In this document: piece by piece, positions 8,941-17,671 of the stretch
How positions within the stretch are numbered: the first letter of the stretch is position 1
Layout: the number at the start of each line of letters is the position of its first letter
DNA from: an uncultured bacterium
GTDB taxonomy: Bacteria > Actinomycetota > Coriobacteriia > Coriobacteriales > Eggerthellaceae
Length of the DNA stretch: 64,000 nucleotides
Direction of reading: 5' to 3'
Assembly (NCBI GenBank): GCA_937890835.1
Contig: CALADF010000044.1
Location: forward strand, 75,099 to 139,098
Made by a program: the position numbers and the translations under genes
Notes under the pieces: generated by a model
What the model saw: only the letters and a program-made list of their open reading frames with translations
Database searches by the model: none
Told to the model about the DNA's origin: nothing

Positions 8941-9722
8941 GCATGCGCTTCATCATATCGCCCGCGAAGAAGATGGCGGTCAATGTCGAGGTTCGCTGGC
9001 GCGATATGCCGCGGTTTCTCGACAAGAGCCGCGAGGTGGTGCGAACGCTGAACTCGATGAGCTTCGAGGAGCTGCACGGCTTGTGGAAGTGCAGCGAGAA
9101 GCTCGCCCGTGAAACGTTCGAGCGCATGTGGATGCTTTCGGAGGAGGCGGCATGGGACACGCCGCGCTGCCGCCATCTGACGCCTGCCGTCTTCGCCTAC
9201 GAGGGCATTCAATATCAGAACATGGCGCCGCGCGTCATGACGCAGGGCGAGCTTGAGTACGTGCAGGAGCATCTGCGCGTGCTGTCCGGCCTCTACGGGA
9301 TGCTCGCGCCTTTCGACGCCGTGGTTCCGTATCGTTTGGAGATGGGCTCGAAGCTGCAGGTGGCGGGTGCGCGCGACTTGTACGGCTTTTGGGGCGATGC
9401 GGTGTACGACGCGCTCGCGCAGGAGACGGATGCGGTGATCAACCTCGCGTCGGTCGAGTACGCCAAGGTCGTGACCCCGTTCTTCGAGAAGGGAGGGGCG
9501 CCCCGCGCCCCGCGCCTTGTCACGTGCTTGTTCGGCGAAGTGAACGAGGCGGGCAAGTTCGTTCAGCGCTCGACGCACGCGAAGGCGGCGCGGGGGACGT
9601 TCGTGCGTTGGTGTGCCGCGCACGAGGTGGCCTCGGTTGATGACCTTGCGCGCTTCGATGTGGGCCATGTGCTCGATGAGGAGCGCTCGACTGATGACAC
9701 GCTTGTGTTCGTGAAGTCGTGA
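8937..9722 (+). CDS. yaaA: YaaA (DUF328/UPF0246) peroxide-stress protein
   Basis: YaaA family. In E. coli YaaA limits free iron and DNA damage under peroxide stress and binds DNA. The 261-residue protein carries the family signature near the start (ISPAKKM), then PAVFAYEG, the LYGMLAPFDAV core and FWGDAV. GTG at 8937 overlaps the preceding TGA as GTGA; ATG 8943 is an alternative only two codons later. It is the last gene of the peptidase/MFS run. Confidence 0.9.
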   Translation: MSMRFIISPAKKMAVNVEVRWRDMPRFLDKSREVVRTLNSMSFEELHGLWKCSEKLARETFERMWMLSEEAAWDTPRCRHLTPAVFAYEGIQYQNMAPRVMTQGELEYVQEHLRVLSGLYGMLAPFDAVVPYRLEMGSKLQVAGARDLYGFWGDAVYDALAQETDAVINLASVEYAKVVTPFFEKGGAPRAPRLVTCLFGEVNEAGKFVQRSTHAKAARGTFVRWCAAHEVASVDDLARFDVGHVLDEERSTDDTLVFVKS

Positions 9723-9909
9723 CGAAGCTTTCGACCGATGACGCGCTTGTGTACGCGCGGGCGTGACGAGTGCTTGGCCGGCGCTCGTTTCCTGTCTTCT
9801 TGCGCTCACGACGGCGTGTTCGCCGTCCGTCGCCCGCCACCGATTTCGCTTCCGTGTTCACACGGGTGTCGTGGGCGGCGGGCGACGCAGGGGATATACT
9901 GTCCCGACC

Positions 9910-10872
9910 ATGTCATCTCGTTGCGACATACCCCAAGGGCGCACGCGCCGTCGTGCGACCGCCGTCGGTTTTCTGGCGGTGTTGTTTTGGAGCCTGTTCA
10001 TCGGGCTCATGCGGCTGGTCACGCAAAGCTTCGGCTCGCTGCTCGGCGTCGCGCTCATCTACACCCTGGTCGTCGCCTTCATGTGGATCGTCCGCAGGCC
10101 CGCGCCTTTGGCGACGTACTCGGCGCGCTACCTGCTCATCGCGGGATTTCTGTTCGTAGCCACCGAGGTGCTCACCAGCCAGGCGGTGGGCCTTGCCGCC
10201 ACGCCCGCTCAGGCCATCGAAGTGAGCATCGTGAACTATCTGTGGCCGACGTTCATCGTGGTGCTGTCCGTCCTCACGCGTCGCACCTGCCGGCCGAACG
10301 CGCTCATCGTTCCCGGTGTGGTCGTCGCCACGGCGGGTGTTGCCAGCGTCATCGGTGGAGATGCGGGTTTGTCGTTCGCGTCGATTGCGGCGAACGTTTC
10401 GTCGTGGCCCGTTCCCTACGCGCTGGCGCTGATGGATGCCATCGCGTGGTCGTGCTACTCGGTGTTCTCGCCGAGCTTGTCGAAGGGCCAAGATGGTCTG
10501 ACGCTGTTCTTCACGGCGGTTGCGGTGTGCATGTGGGCGCTGTATTGCGCTGCGGGGTGCCCGGCTCCCCCCGAGAGCGCGTCTGTTCCGAGCGCCATCG
10601 CGCTTGTCGCGGCGGCCGGCGTCATCGCCGCCGGCTATTCGTGCTGGAACGTCGGTATAGAGCGGGGCGACATCGCCGTCTTATCCATCGCCTCCTACGC
10701 CACGCCGGTGCTCTCAAGCGTGGCGAGCTCGGTCTTGTTGGGACAGGTTCCCGGCATGTCGTTTTGGGCGGGCGTCGTCGCCGTGGCGGCGGGCGCTCTT
10801 TTGTGCTGGTTCTCGACGGGCGGGCTCGTCATCCTGCGCGGTGCGGTGCGCGGAAGGCGGGGCGGTCGTTAG
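9910..10872 (+). CDS. EamA/DMT transporter, YddG-like (aromatic amino acid exporter)
   Basis: A 320-residue drug/metabolite transporter with ten hydrophobic helices and a duplicated EamA fold. The order of features matches YddG, the aromatic amino acid and paraquat exporter: VLFWSLFIGLMR in helix 1, an AQAIEVSIVNYLWPT block in helix 4, then a LIVPGVVVATAGV helix. ATG 9910 is the first start with family-like sequence after it; codons further upstream are Arg/Ser-rich and non-family. It is monocistronic. Export of aromatic amino acids is a family-based assignment. Confidence 0.8.
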   Translation: MSSRCDIPQGRTRRRATAVGFLAVLFWSLFIGLMRLVTQSFGSLLGVALIYTLVVAFMWIVRRPAPLATYSARYLLIAGFLFVATEVLTSQAVGLAATPAQAIEVSIVNYLWPTFIVVLSVLTRRTCRPNALIVPGVVVATAGVASVIGGDAGLSFASIAANVSSWPVPYALALMDAIAWSCYSVFSPSLSKGQDGLTLFFTAVAVCMWALYCAAGCPAPPESASVPSAIALVAAAGVIAAGYSCWNVGIERGDIAVLSIASYATPVLSSVASSVLLGQVPGMSFWAGVVAVAAGALLCWFSTGGLVILRGAVRGRRGGR

Positions 10873-11106
10873 AAGCGCTGCCGGGTTGCACGCGCCACGC
10901 GATGGGCGCCCGCCGATCAGCTGCGCCGGCTTACGAGTCCTTTGGCGCTGTGGGCTGCGCAAGGGATATCGTGTATCGTCGATTAACCTGAACCGCGCCG
11001 ACGTCGTTCGGCGCTCTTTGCGCGGCGCGAAGGTCCGTCTCGTTCCACGGTTTGCGATCGGGGAGGGCGGGCTTTGCGGTCGCCTGATGAAAGGAAGTGA
11101 TCCGAC

Positions 11107-11733
11107 ATGGAGACTGTGTCGATTCGAGATGAGCTTATGCTGCGAGCCCAGACCTACGGCGCGTTGTGCTCGCTGGTTCTGCAGGCGCCCGACGGGGAAT
11201 CCCTGCGTGCGCTTCAGCAGGCCTATGGCGCCGCGGAGGGGAGCCTGGCCTCTTTCGTTCGCGGCCTTCCCTCCGACGAGGGTGCGCTCGAGAGCGTGCG
11301 CATCGATCTCGAGGCGGAGTTTCGCGCGTTATTTCAGGATGCTTCCGCGAGCTCGGTGCAACCCTGCGAGTCGGCTTACGCGGAAGACGCCGGGGTTTCC
11401 GCCGACAGTGTGAGGAGAGCGGTGTCGAGGGCTTATGCGCAGGCGGGCTTTCAGGTGGATGAGGGCGAGGACCTTCCCGCCGACCACATCGGCGTGGAGC
11501 TGGCGTTCATGGCCCGGCTTGTCGAGAGCCGCATCGCGGCGATCGATGAGGGCGAGGACGAGCGCGCAGCCGAGCTCGCGCGTGTCCAGAGGACGTTCCT
11601 CGACGAGCATTTGGTTCCGTGCGCCATAGCGTTTTGCGCGGAGCTTGCGGAGCATGCCCGTTCCGATTTCTACCGCGGCGTCGTCGAGGAGATCGAGGGC
11701 TTTCTGGCGTTCGAGGTCGATCAGGCGCGTTAG
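11107..11733 (+). CDS. TorD/DmsD family molybdoenzyme chaperone
   Basis: A 208-residue, all-helical protein of the TorD family. These chaperones bind apo-molybdoenzymes of the DMSO reductase family and help cofactor insertion or Tat export. The C-terminal half holds the recognisable block DLPADHIGVELAFMA followed by FLDEHLVPCAIAFC, typical of TorD. GAAAGGAAG lies just before ATG 11107. It is alone, with no molybdoenzyme beside it; the nearest are at 37 and 40 kb, neither with an obvious Tat signal, so its client is unknown. Confidence 0.8.
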   Translation: METVSIRDELMLRAQTYGALCSLVLQAPDGESLRALQQAYGAAEGSLASFVRGLPSDEGALESVRIDLEAEFRALFQDASASSVQPCESAYAEDAGVSADSVRRAVSRAYAQAGFQVDEGEDLPADHIGVELAFMARLVESRIAAIDEGEDERAAELARVQRTFLDEHLVPCAIAFCAELAEHARSDFYRGVVEEIEGFLAFEVDQAR

Positions 11734-12089
11734 AGCCTGCTGCGGCAATCGCGTTTCTCGATGGACCATCGTTCGGAGCGTGGTTCCGCGGCGAAGGGGG
11801 CGTGCCTTGCGGCGGTGCGCCCCCTTCGCCGGCGCGTCTTGCGCCCGACCGGCGTCTTGTCGTTTGACCTGGGGAAGGCAACCGTCGGTTGCCTTCTCGT
11901 CGCGCGAAAATGCAGCGCGCTGGTTGGTGGAGGCTCTTCGCACGCCGGCTTAAGATGACAGCGCCGGCATGCAATGAGAACATAAGCGCACTGCGCTTTC
12001 CTCGCCTTCGGCATCGGGTTCCGCTTCGGCGGATAGACTGCGGGGGCGAGGGCGGACGCGAGGCGCGCCCCTTAGAAAGGAACCGCTCC
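11734..12089. other. Intergenic region with two strong hairpins
   Basis: Two perfect inverted repeats lie after torD: GCGAAGGGGGCG (11791-11802) / CGCCCCCTTCGC (11818-11829), and GAAGGCAACC (11874-11883) / GGTTGCCTTC (11887-11896) with a 3-base loop. Neither has a T run. The first is a plausible torD terminator. No gene is supported. Confidence 0.5.
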
Positions 12090-13118
12090 ATGAGCTTTCG
12101 CGATAACCTCCAGCACTTGCGCGCGATGCGCAACATGACCCAGGAGCAGCTTGCCATGCTGCTCGGCGTCAGCCGCCAGACCGTCACCAAGTGGGAGGCC
12201 GAGAAGAGCAACCCCGAGATGGACAAGCTCATCGACATGTGCCGCATCTTCGACTGCACTTTGGACGACTTGGTGCGCGGCGATTTGACGGACCGCCCTC
12301 GCGAGGCGGTTGCGGCGGTTGCGTCAAGTGCTCCCGTTGACGTGTGCGGCTACGACGAGCATATGCGCGCATACGCGCGTTCGGTCGCGACGGGGGTGGC
12401 TGCCGTCATCCTGGGAGTTTCCGCGGGCGTGCTGCTCGCGGAAACCGACTTGTTGCCCGTTTTGAACGAGGCGATCTTCTTCGTCGCGCTGCTCGCCGCC
12501 GTGCTCGTCGGCTTGGCGCTTCTCATTCCCGCGGGGGTGCGCCATTCCGCGTTCGTCAAAGCGCATCCCTACGTCGAGGACTTCTACACGGCCGAAGACA
12601 AAACGCGCGCCCGCGAAGCCCTCACACGGGCCATCGTGTGCGGCATCGGGTTCATCTTCGCCGGAGTCGCCGCGGTCGTGTTGTGCGAGGGCACGGCCTA
12701 CGAGTCCTATGCCGTCGCGGCGCTTCTGGCGTGCACGGCGGCGGGCGTGTGGCTGTTCATCTACTTCGGCATGATGAGCGTGCGCACCGACGTGGCCCAA
12801 TACAACAAGAACATCGTCGACGAGCTTGAATATGAGGAGCTTATCGAGGCTCGTATCGAGGAGGAGTTCAAGCGGAACTTGCTGCGGAAGAAGAAGGAGG
12901 GTGACAAGCTCGGCGCGGTGTGCGGCGTCATCATGATCGTGGCGACCATCGTCGGGCTCGGGCTTCTGTTCGCGCCGGTGCTCAGCTCGCCCGATCCTTC
13001 GAACTTCGAGCCCGAGGGCACCTCTGCCATGTGGTTCTGGACGGCGTGGCCTGTCGGCGGCATGCTCTGCGGCATCGTGGCGCTGCTCATGAACGCGTTC
13101 GGCCGTCGTGATGCGTGA
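12090..13118 (+). CDS. XRE-family HTH protein with membrane domain
   Basis: A 342-residue protein with an N-terminal helix-turn-helix (residues 3-57; MTQEQLAMLLGVSRQTVTKWE is the typical XRE core) followed by about six membrane helices: two pairs between residues 100 and 230 and two near the C-terminus. A charged, Glu/Arg-rich cytosolic segment (about 245-280) separates them. This looks like a membrane-tethered regulator of the kind that senses envelope state; target unknown. ATG 12090 has GAAAGGA nine bases upstream. No obvious partner gene is adjacent. Confidence 0.75.
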   Translation: MSFRDNLQHLRAMRNMTQEQLAMLLGVSRQTVTKWEAEKSNPEMDKLIDMCRIFDCTLDDLVRGDLTDRPREAVAAVASSAPVDVCGYDEHMRAYARSVATGVAAVILGVSAGVLLAETDLLPVLNEAIFFVALLAAVLVGLALLIPAGVRHSAFVKAHPYVEDFYTAEDKTRAREALTRAIVCGIGFIFAGVAAVVLCEGTAYESYAVAALLACTAAGVWLFIYFGMMSVRTDVAQYNKNIVDELEYEELIEARIEEEFKRNLLRKKKEGDKLGAVCGVIMIVATIVGLGLLFAPVLSSPDPSNFEPEGTSAMWFWTAWPVGGMLCGIVALLMNAFGRRDA

Positions 13119-13322
13119 GATACGCGCAGGCCGGGCGCATCTCGGGAGGGAGTCGAGAGACGCCCGTCACGTGCGCGGCGCCCGCTCGGAGGCGGGCGCC
13201 GATCGCGATCGGCCGGCGGGGCGGACCGATGTCGTGTCGCCCGCGTCTTCCGCGCGCGGCGGCTCGGCGCGCGGACCCTTTCCGCGAGGGCGCCACGCGG
13301 TTTCTCGCGGACGCGCGGGAGC

Positions 13323-14261
13323 TTATTTATACGAGTAGAAGCCCTCGCCCGCGTTCACCCCCGTTTTGCCCTCGTCGATGTAGCGCTTCAACGTGGCGGC
13401 GATCTTGCCGGGCGTGGTGTCGAGGTCGGCGGCCTGCGGGTTCATCGACACGATGTTGTAGGCCGTGGTCAGTCCCACGATATCGAGGATGCGGAAGGGC
13501 CCCAGCGGCGCGCCGGTCGCCAGCATCCACGTTTTGTCGATGGTCTCGGGATCGGCCACGTCGTTGGCCAGCAGCGCTTGCGCCGAGTTCAAAAACGGTA
13601 CGAGCAGACTGTTCAGGATGTAGCCCGGCTGTTCCTTGCGCAGCTTGAGCGGTATCATTCCGATGGCCTCGGCGAATTCAACCACCTCGTTGTAAGCTTG
13701 CGCGTCGGTGTCCGCGTGCCCCATGACCTCGGCGGTGTTGTTGCGCCAGATCTCGTTGGCGAAGTGCAGCGCGAGGTATTGCGCGGGCCTGCCCGTCGCC
13801 TCGGCGAACATGCTCGGGAGCAGCGTCGAGGAGTTCGTGACGAGGATGGTCTTGTCCGGCATGACCTCGGCCAGCTTGCCGTAGAAGTCGATCTTCTGAG
13901 CGGGATCCTCGGCGATGGCCTCGATGACGAGGTCGGCGTCTCCGGCGGCTTCCTCGAAACTCGTGGTGAAGGTGATGCTCGCGAAGGCTTCTTCCGCTCG
14001 TTTTTTCAGCAGGTCGATCTCCTCGACGGAGATGTCGGGAGAGGCGGCCAGCCCGCGGCAGTACGCCCGCGCATCGGTCTTCATGGCCTCGAGCGTGTTC
14101 AGGTAAATGCCGAGCAGACGCTCGAATTTAGGCTTCGCGCGTTCGATGGAGGCTTCCGAGCGCACCCATACGGTGACGTCGAACCCCTTGTAGGCGCTTT
14201 GATAGGCGATCTGGCTTCCCAAGACGCCGCCACCTGCCACCGTGACGTTTTTGATTTCCAT
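13323..14261 (-). CDS. 3-hydroxyacyl-CoA dehydrogenase (3-hydroxybutyryl-CoA type)
   Basis: NAD(P)-dependent oxidation/reduction between 3-hydroxyacyl-CoA and 3-oxoacyl-CoA. The 312-residue protein starts with a Rossmann fold, VAGGGVLGSQIA, has the conserved EAIAED and NSSTLLPS (the Ser-rich catalytic loop), LHFANEIW (catalytic His region) and a C-terminal helical domain ending GEGFYSYK. Length fits the short Hbd/PaaH type. It is transcribed alone; no thiolase or crotonase is nearby, so a place in butyrate-like or fatty-acid metabolism is only inferred. Confidence 0.88.
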   Translation of the reverse strand: MEIKNVTVAGGGVLGSQIAYQSAYKGFDVTVWVRSEASIERAKPKFERLLGIYLNTLEAMKTDARAYCRGLAASPDISVEEIDLLKKRAEEAFASITFTTSFEEAAGDADLVIEAIAEDPAQKIDFYGKLAEVMPDKTILVTNSSTLLPSMFAEATGRPAQYLALHFANEIWRNNTAEVMGHADTDAQAYNEVVEFAEAIGMIPLKLRKEQPGYILNSLLVPFLNSAQALLANDVADPETIDKTWMLATGAPLGPFRILDIVGLTTAYNIVSMNPQAADLDTTPGKIAATLKRYIDEGKTGVNAGEGFYSYK

Positions 14262-14574
14262 GATTCCTCGCTTTCGCTTGAGGTTGGAGTTGGAAGCCCG
14301 AGACGCATCGCCTCGGGAAACCCTCGAAAGTCAGCGGGTTTCGAGCATCATAGTATGGGGATCGACCTTGCGCGGGTTTCGTTGCCGGGCGGTGGCTCGC
14401 TTCCGGCGTGAGGCTGCCCCGCCCGACGAGCGGTATCGAGAGCCCGGCGAGTGCGCTTGGGGGCGCGGCGGAGGCGGCGGGGCCGCACGCGAAAGAAGCG
14501 GCGGAAGCGACGGCGCCCGCCCGCGCCGCTCTCCTCGCGCCGCCCCTCTTGCGTTTCCGATCGTCAGGCCGCTT

Positions 14575-15960
14575 TCACTGGATGCCCTCGATGTGCGGGA
14601 TGGTGGCGAAGCCCGCTTCGAGCTCCTCGTCGGTGGGGATGTGGTCGATCATGCGCCCTTCGTTGAAGGCCTCGTAGGCGTACAAGTCGAAATACCCTGT
14701 GCCTGTGAGGCCGAACAGGATGGTCTTCCCCTCGCCGGCGTCGGCGCATTTGCGCGCTTCCTCCATGGCTGCGTAGATGGCATGCGCGCTTTCGGGTGCG
14801 GGCAGGATGGTCTCGAGCTTGGCGAACTCCTCCGCCGCGGCGAAGATGTCGGTCTGTTTGACGGCGACGGCTTCGAGGTGTCCGTCGTGCTTGAGCTTCG
14901 ATACGGCGGGGCTCATGCCGTGGTAGCGCAGTCCTCCGGCATGGTCGGGGCTGGGCAGAAAGCCGTTGCCGAGGGTGTACATCTTGCACAACGGGCAGGT
15001 TTTGCCGGTGTCGGCGAAGTCGTAAGCGTAACGTCCGCGCGTGAGCGAGGGGCAGCTTGCCGGCTCGACGGCGATGAAGCGCGTGTCGGGGCGTTCTCCT
15101 TTCAGCTTGTCGCGCATGAACGGCGCGATGAGGCCCGCAAGGTTCGATCCGCCTCCCGCGCAGCCGATGACGATGTCGGGGTATTCGCCGATCTCCTCGA
15201 GCGCGGTGTAGCTTTCCAGGCCGATGATCGACTGGTGAAGCGCCACTTGGTTCAACACGCTGCCGAGTTGATAGCGGCCCTTGTTACCCGGCACGTTGAG
15301 CGCGCGCTCAACAGCTTCGGAGATGGCGGTGCCGAGCGATCCGGTGGATGCGGGGTTCTCCTCGAGCATCTTCCGGCCGATGGCGGTGGTGTCGGAGGGA
15401 GAAGGGGTCACGGTGGCGCCGAACGTGTTCATGATGGAGCGGCGGAAGGGCTTTTGCTCGTAGGAGCATTTCACCATGAACACGTCGAGGTCGACGCCGA
15501 AATGCGCGGCGGCCTCCGCGAGCGCGGTGCCCCATTGCCCGGCGCCCGTTTCCGTGGTGATCTTGTCGAGATCCTGGGCGCTGGCGTAATAGGCCTGCGC
15601 AATGGCCGAGTTGAGCTTGTGCGAGCCCGAGGTGTTGTTGCCTTCGAATTTGTAGTAGATCTTGGCGGGGGTGCCGAGCGCGCGCTCGAGGTTGTAGGCG
15701 CGGCACAGCGGCGAGGGACGGTACACCTTGTACATCTCCAGAACCGCCTCGGGGATGTCGACGTAGGCCGTTTCGTCGTCAAGCTCCTGCTTCACCAGCT
15801 CGTCGCAGAACACCGGCGCGATGTCGACGGGCGTGGCGATGTTCCCGTTGGGAAGGCGCATGGGCTCGGGCGGCTCGGGCATGTCGGCGCGCAGGTTGTA
15901 CCACTGCGTGGGAATTTGGTCCTGTCGCAGGTACAGACGGTACGGTGCTTGCTCTGCCAT
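14575..15960 (-). CDS. trpB: TrpB2-type tryptophan synthase beta chain (PLP enzyme)
   Basis: A 461-residue PLP enzyme of the TrpB2 class, which condenses indole and serine to tryptophan. Evidence: PSPLCRAYNLE, the PLP lysine in NTSGSHKLNSA (Lys in SHKLN), ETGAGQWG, the phosphate-binding GCAGGGSN, and the TrpB2-specific N-terminal extension with an RLYLRQDQIP start. ATG 15960 has AAAGGTG upstream; an earlier ATG at 16002 has no site. It has no trp operon neighbours, but the leader is a Trp attenuator (16068-16258): a short reading frame with three tandem Trp codons, then a terminator. That regulation supports a true role in tryptophan supply, perhaps from salvaged indole (inference). Confidence 0.92.
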   Translation of the reverse strand: MAEQAPYRLYLRQDQIPTQWYNLRADMPEPPEPMRLPNGNIATPVDIAPVFCDELVKQELDDETAYVDIPEAVLEMYKVYRPSPLCRAYNLERALGTPAKIYYKFEGNNTSGSHKLNSAIAQAYYASAQDLDKITTETGAGQWGTALAEAAAHFGVDLDVFMVKCSYEQKPFRRSIMNTFGATVTPSPSDTTAIGRKMLEENPASTGSLGTAISEAVERALNVPGNKGRYQLGSVLNQVALHQSIIGLESYTALEEIGEYPDIVIGCAGGGSNLAGLIAPFMRDKLKGERPDTRFIAVEPASCPSLTRGRYAYDFADTGKTCPLCKMYTLGNGFLPSPDHAGGLRYHGMSPAVSKLKHDGHLEAVAVKQTDIFAAAEEFAKLETILPAPESAHAIYAAMEEARKCADAGEGKTILFGLTGTGYFDLYAYEAFNEGRMIDHIPTDEELEAGFATIPHIEGIQ

Positions 15961-16067
15961 GGTTCTCACCTTTCGCTTTCGCCCGCCGACTTGGCGGGGC
16001 ATGGGGGGGGGTTCTCATCCTGCCCGCATGTTGCGAAAGGTGCGGCTTCGCTTCATCTCCCGCAACG

Positions 16068-16097
16068 AAAAGGGGCCCTCGGATCACCGAGGGCCCC
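16068..16097 (-). terminator. Trp attenuator terminator of trpB
   Basis: Perfect 11-bp hairpin GGGGCCCTCGG (16072-16082) / CCGAGGGCCCC (16087-16097) with a 4-base loop, followed on the minus strand by TTTT (16068-16071). It lies after the leader peptide stop and before trpB, the place of the 3:4 hairpin in a trp attenuator. Confidence 0.87.
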
Positions 16098-16137
16098 ATG
16101 GTGTGCGTGTGCAAGATGAAGCTTCGACAACCCGATT

Positions 16138-16224
16138 TTAGATCTCCTTGCACCACCACCAAGCACATGCGCACGCCGCGACGTGAGCCGCGTTCGCGAG
16201 GATATGCGCTTGAGCGTTGATCAA
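16138..16224 (-). CDS. trp leader peptide with Trp-Trp-Trp
   Basis: Short reading frame ending ACACAWWWCKEI-stop, three consecutive Trp codons at 16153-16161. The likely start is TTG (16222-16224), with GAAAGG seven bases upstream, giving 28 residues; no ATG or GTG is better placed. Ribosome stalling at the Trp codons would cover GTGCAAG (16147-16153), which otherwise pairs perfectly with CTTGCAC (16109-16115), and so decide whether the terminator at 16068-16097 forms. The peptide itself is expected to have no function. Confidence 0.75.
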   Translation of the reverse strand: MINAQAHILANAAHVAACACAWWWCKEI

Positions 16225-16252
16225 AGTCGAGCCTTTCGTTCGGGTTGCGGCG

Positions 16253-16258
16253 AGTATA
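16253..16258 (-). promoter_or_regulatory. -10 element for trp leader/trpB
   Basis: TATACT on the minus strand about 30 bases before the leader TTG. The -35 region is a poor match to TTGACA. Confidence 0.5.
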
Positions 16259-16333
16259 GCACCGAAGTCGCGCGAGGCGGGGGGATTTTCCGACGGCGGA
16301 ATCCTTATCGCGGCACCGTGCATGGCGATGCCG

Positions 16334-16357
16334 CGGCTCGCGCGGCCGTGCGAGCCG
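16334..16357. repeat. Hairpin in GC-rich intergenic DNA
   Basis: Inverted repeat CGGCTCGC / GCGAGCCG with an 8-base loop, between the trp leader promoter and the VanZ gene end. There is no T run. The stretch 16260-16456 holds nothing else recognisable. Confidence 0.35.
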
Positions 16358-16456
16358 ATAAGGGCGCGGCCGGGGGCATGGTCATGCGGCGCAGCCGGGG
16401 GCCCGCCCGTGCGGTGCGCCGCCTTCGGCCGCGCACAGGTGGGTGATGCCCCGGCT

Positions 16457-17458
16457 TCAGATGTAGTCGTAGGGCATCTTCCTTTTCACGAGGTAGAAGA
16501 TAAGCAGAACGGGTGCGGCGATCGGGATGCAGAAGAGGGCTGCGGCGAGGGTCGCCGTGCGCACGAGGTGAAAGACCGCGCGCCGCGTTCCCGTCAGCTC
16601 ATGTGTTTCGCAGGTCATGCGCACGAACATGCCGCCCGGGGTGGATCCTTTATGGCGCAGGGGGACGACCGTTTCCACGATGATGAAAGCCGCGATGTAG
16701 AGGGCGTTCGTCCAGCCGTAGCCGAGCACGGACGAGGGGTCCGCCTTCGCCAGGGAGAACGCGAGGTTCACGATGGCATCAGCGGTCCCGCTCGCGAGCC
16801 CGATGATCATGAGGTCGATCCACAGCGCGACGCAGCGTCGCACGAAACCCGGCTGGTCGGTAACGTGGTCTTCGGTTGCCAGAGCTCCCGGCGGCAGGAC
16901 CTTCGCCACCGCCGCGGCGATAATCCATCCGAGAAGCGCACCCGCCGTGTTCCATGCCAGGTCGTCGACGTCGAAGGCGCGGTAGGAAAACGCGTAGATG
17001 CCGAAGAGCCCGGTGAGCTGGGCTGTCTCGATGAGCAGCGAGGCCGCCAGGCCGAGCGCGACCGTCACGATGGGGCCGAGCCGCAAAAGCCTGCTCGCGA
17101 TGAACCCGAGCGGCACGAAGAAGGCGACGTTCGCGACGATCTGGAACACCGCCCGCGCGCCGTCTTTCGCGATGTCGCCGATGAACGCGAGGGGGTTGTA
17201 GTTCGCGGGCACGCCGTAGGTGATGCCGGGGCCTGCGCTGCCGTCGGGGAGGGGGTAGAGCGTCAGGCAACCCAGGCCGAGCACGTAGAGCACGGAAAGG
17301 TACGTGCCGATGACCGAGGGCGCGCGCAGGCGCCCGTCGCGGCGGTACAGCATGGCCAGGATGGGAAGGGTGAGAAACATCGAGACGAGGGGCCATAGCC
17401 CCAACGCGATGGCGAAGCTGTCGGTGAAGCCTCCGAGGAGGCGGGCGAGGAGGTCCAT
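16457..17458 (-). CDS. VanZ-RDD fusion membrane protein
   Basis: A 333-residue membrane protein. Residues about 45-195 match the VanZ-like fold (YLSVLYVLGLGCLTLYPLP, then NPLAFIGD, VANVAFFVPLGF and a FDVDDLAWNTAGALLG end), and residues about 205-330 an RDD domain (FVRRCVALWIDLMI ... GSTPGGMFVRM). VanZ proteins confer low-level teicoplanin resistance in enterococci; the RDD family includes ion transporters. Here the role is unknown. ATG 17458 has GAAAGG upstream. It is divergent from the kinase pair. Confidence 0.83.
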   Translation of the reverse strand: MDLLARLLGGFTDSFAIALGLWPLVSMFLTLPILAMLYRRDGRLRAPSVIGTYLSVLYVLGLGCLTLYPLPDGSAGPGITYGVPANYNPLAFIGDIAKDGARAVFQIVANVAFFVPLGFIASRLLRLGPIVTVALGLAASLLIETAQLTGLFGIYAFSYRAFDVDDLAWNTAGALLGWIIAAAVAKVLPPGALATEDHVTDQPGFVRRCVALWIDLMIIGLASGTADAIVNLAFSLAKADPSSVLGYGWTNALYIAAFIIVETVVPLRHKGSTPGGMFVRMTCETHELTGTRRAVFHLVRTATLAAALFCIPIAAPVLLIFYLVKRKMPYDYI

Positions 17459-17671
17459 TGCGTGCCTTTCATGATGGTCGCCTGTGAAGCGACGTGGTTT
17501 TCCCCTCCGATTCTGAAGGCGCGGAAAGCGCCGGGCAAGCGAATCCACGCGAGCGACACGCCGGGTGACGAACATGTAAGCGGGTTTTCACCTTGCTGTA
17601 AGAGCGGGTTTACAATGGGGCTGTGGTCGGAAAAGGGCGCGGGCGCTCGCGCCGTGCGGAAGGGGGCAATC

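Noticed and set aside
16138..16323. A 61-residue protein from ATG 16323 that ends in the Trp-rich peptide
   Set aside because: No ribosome site there and it starts upstream of the -10; the TTG 16224 start has a proper site.
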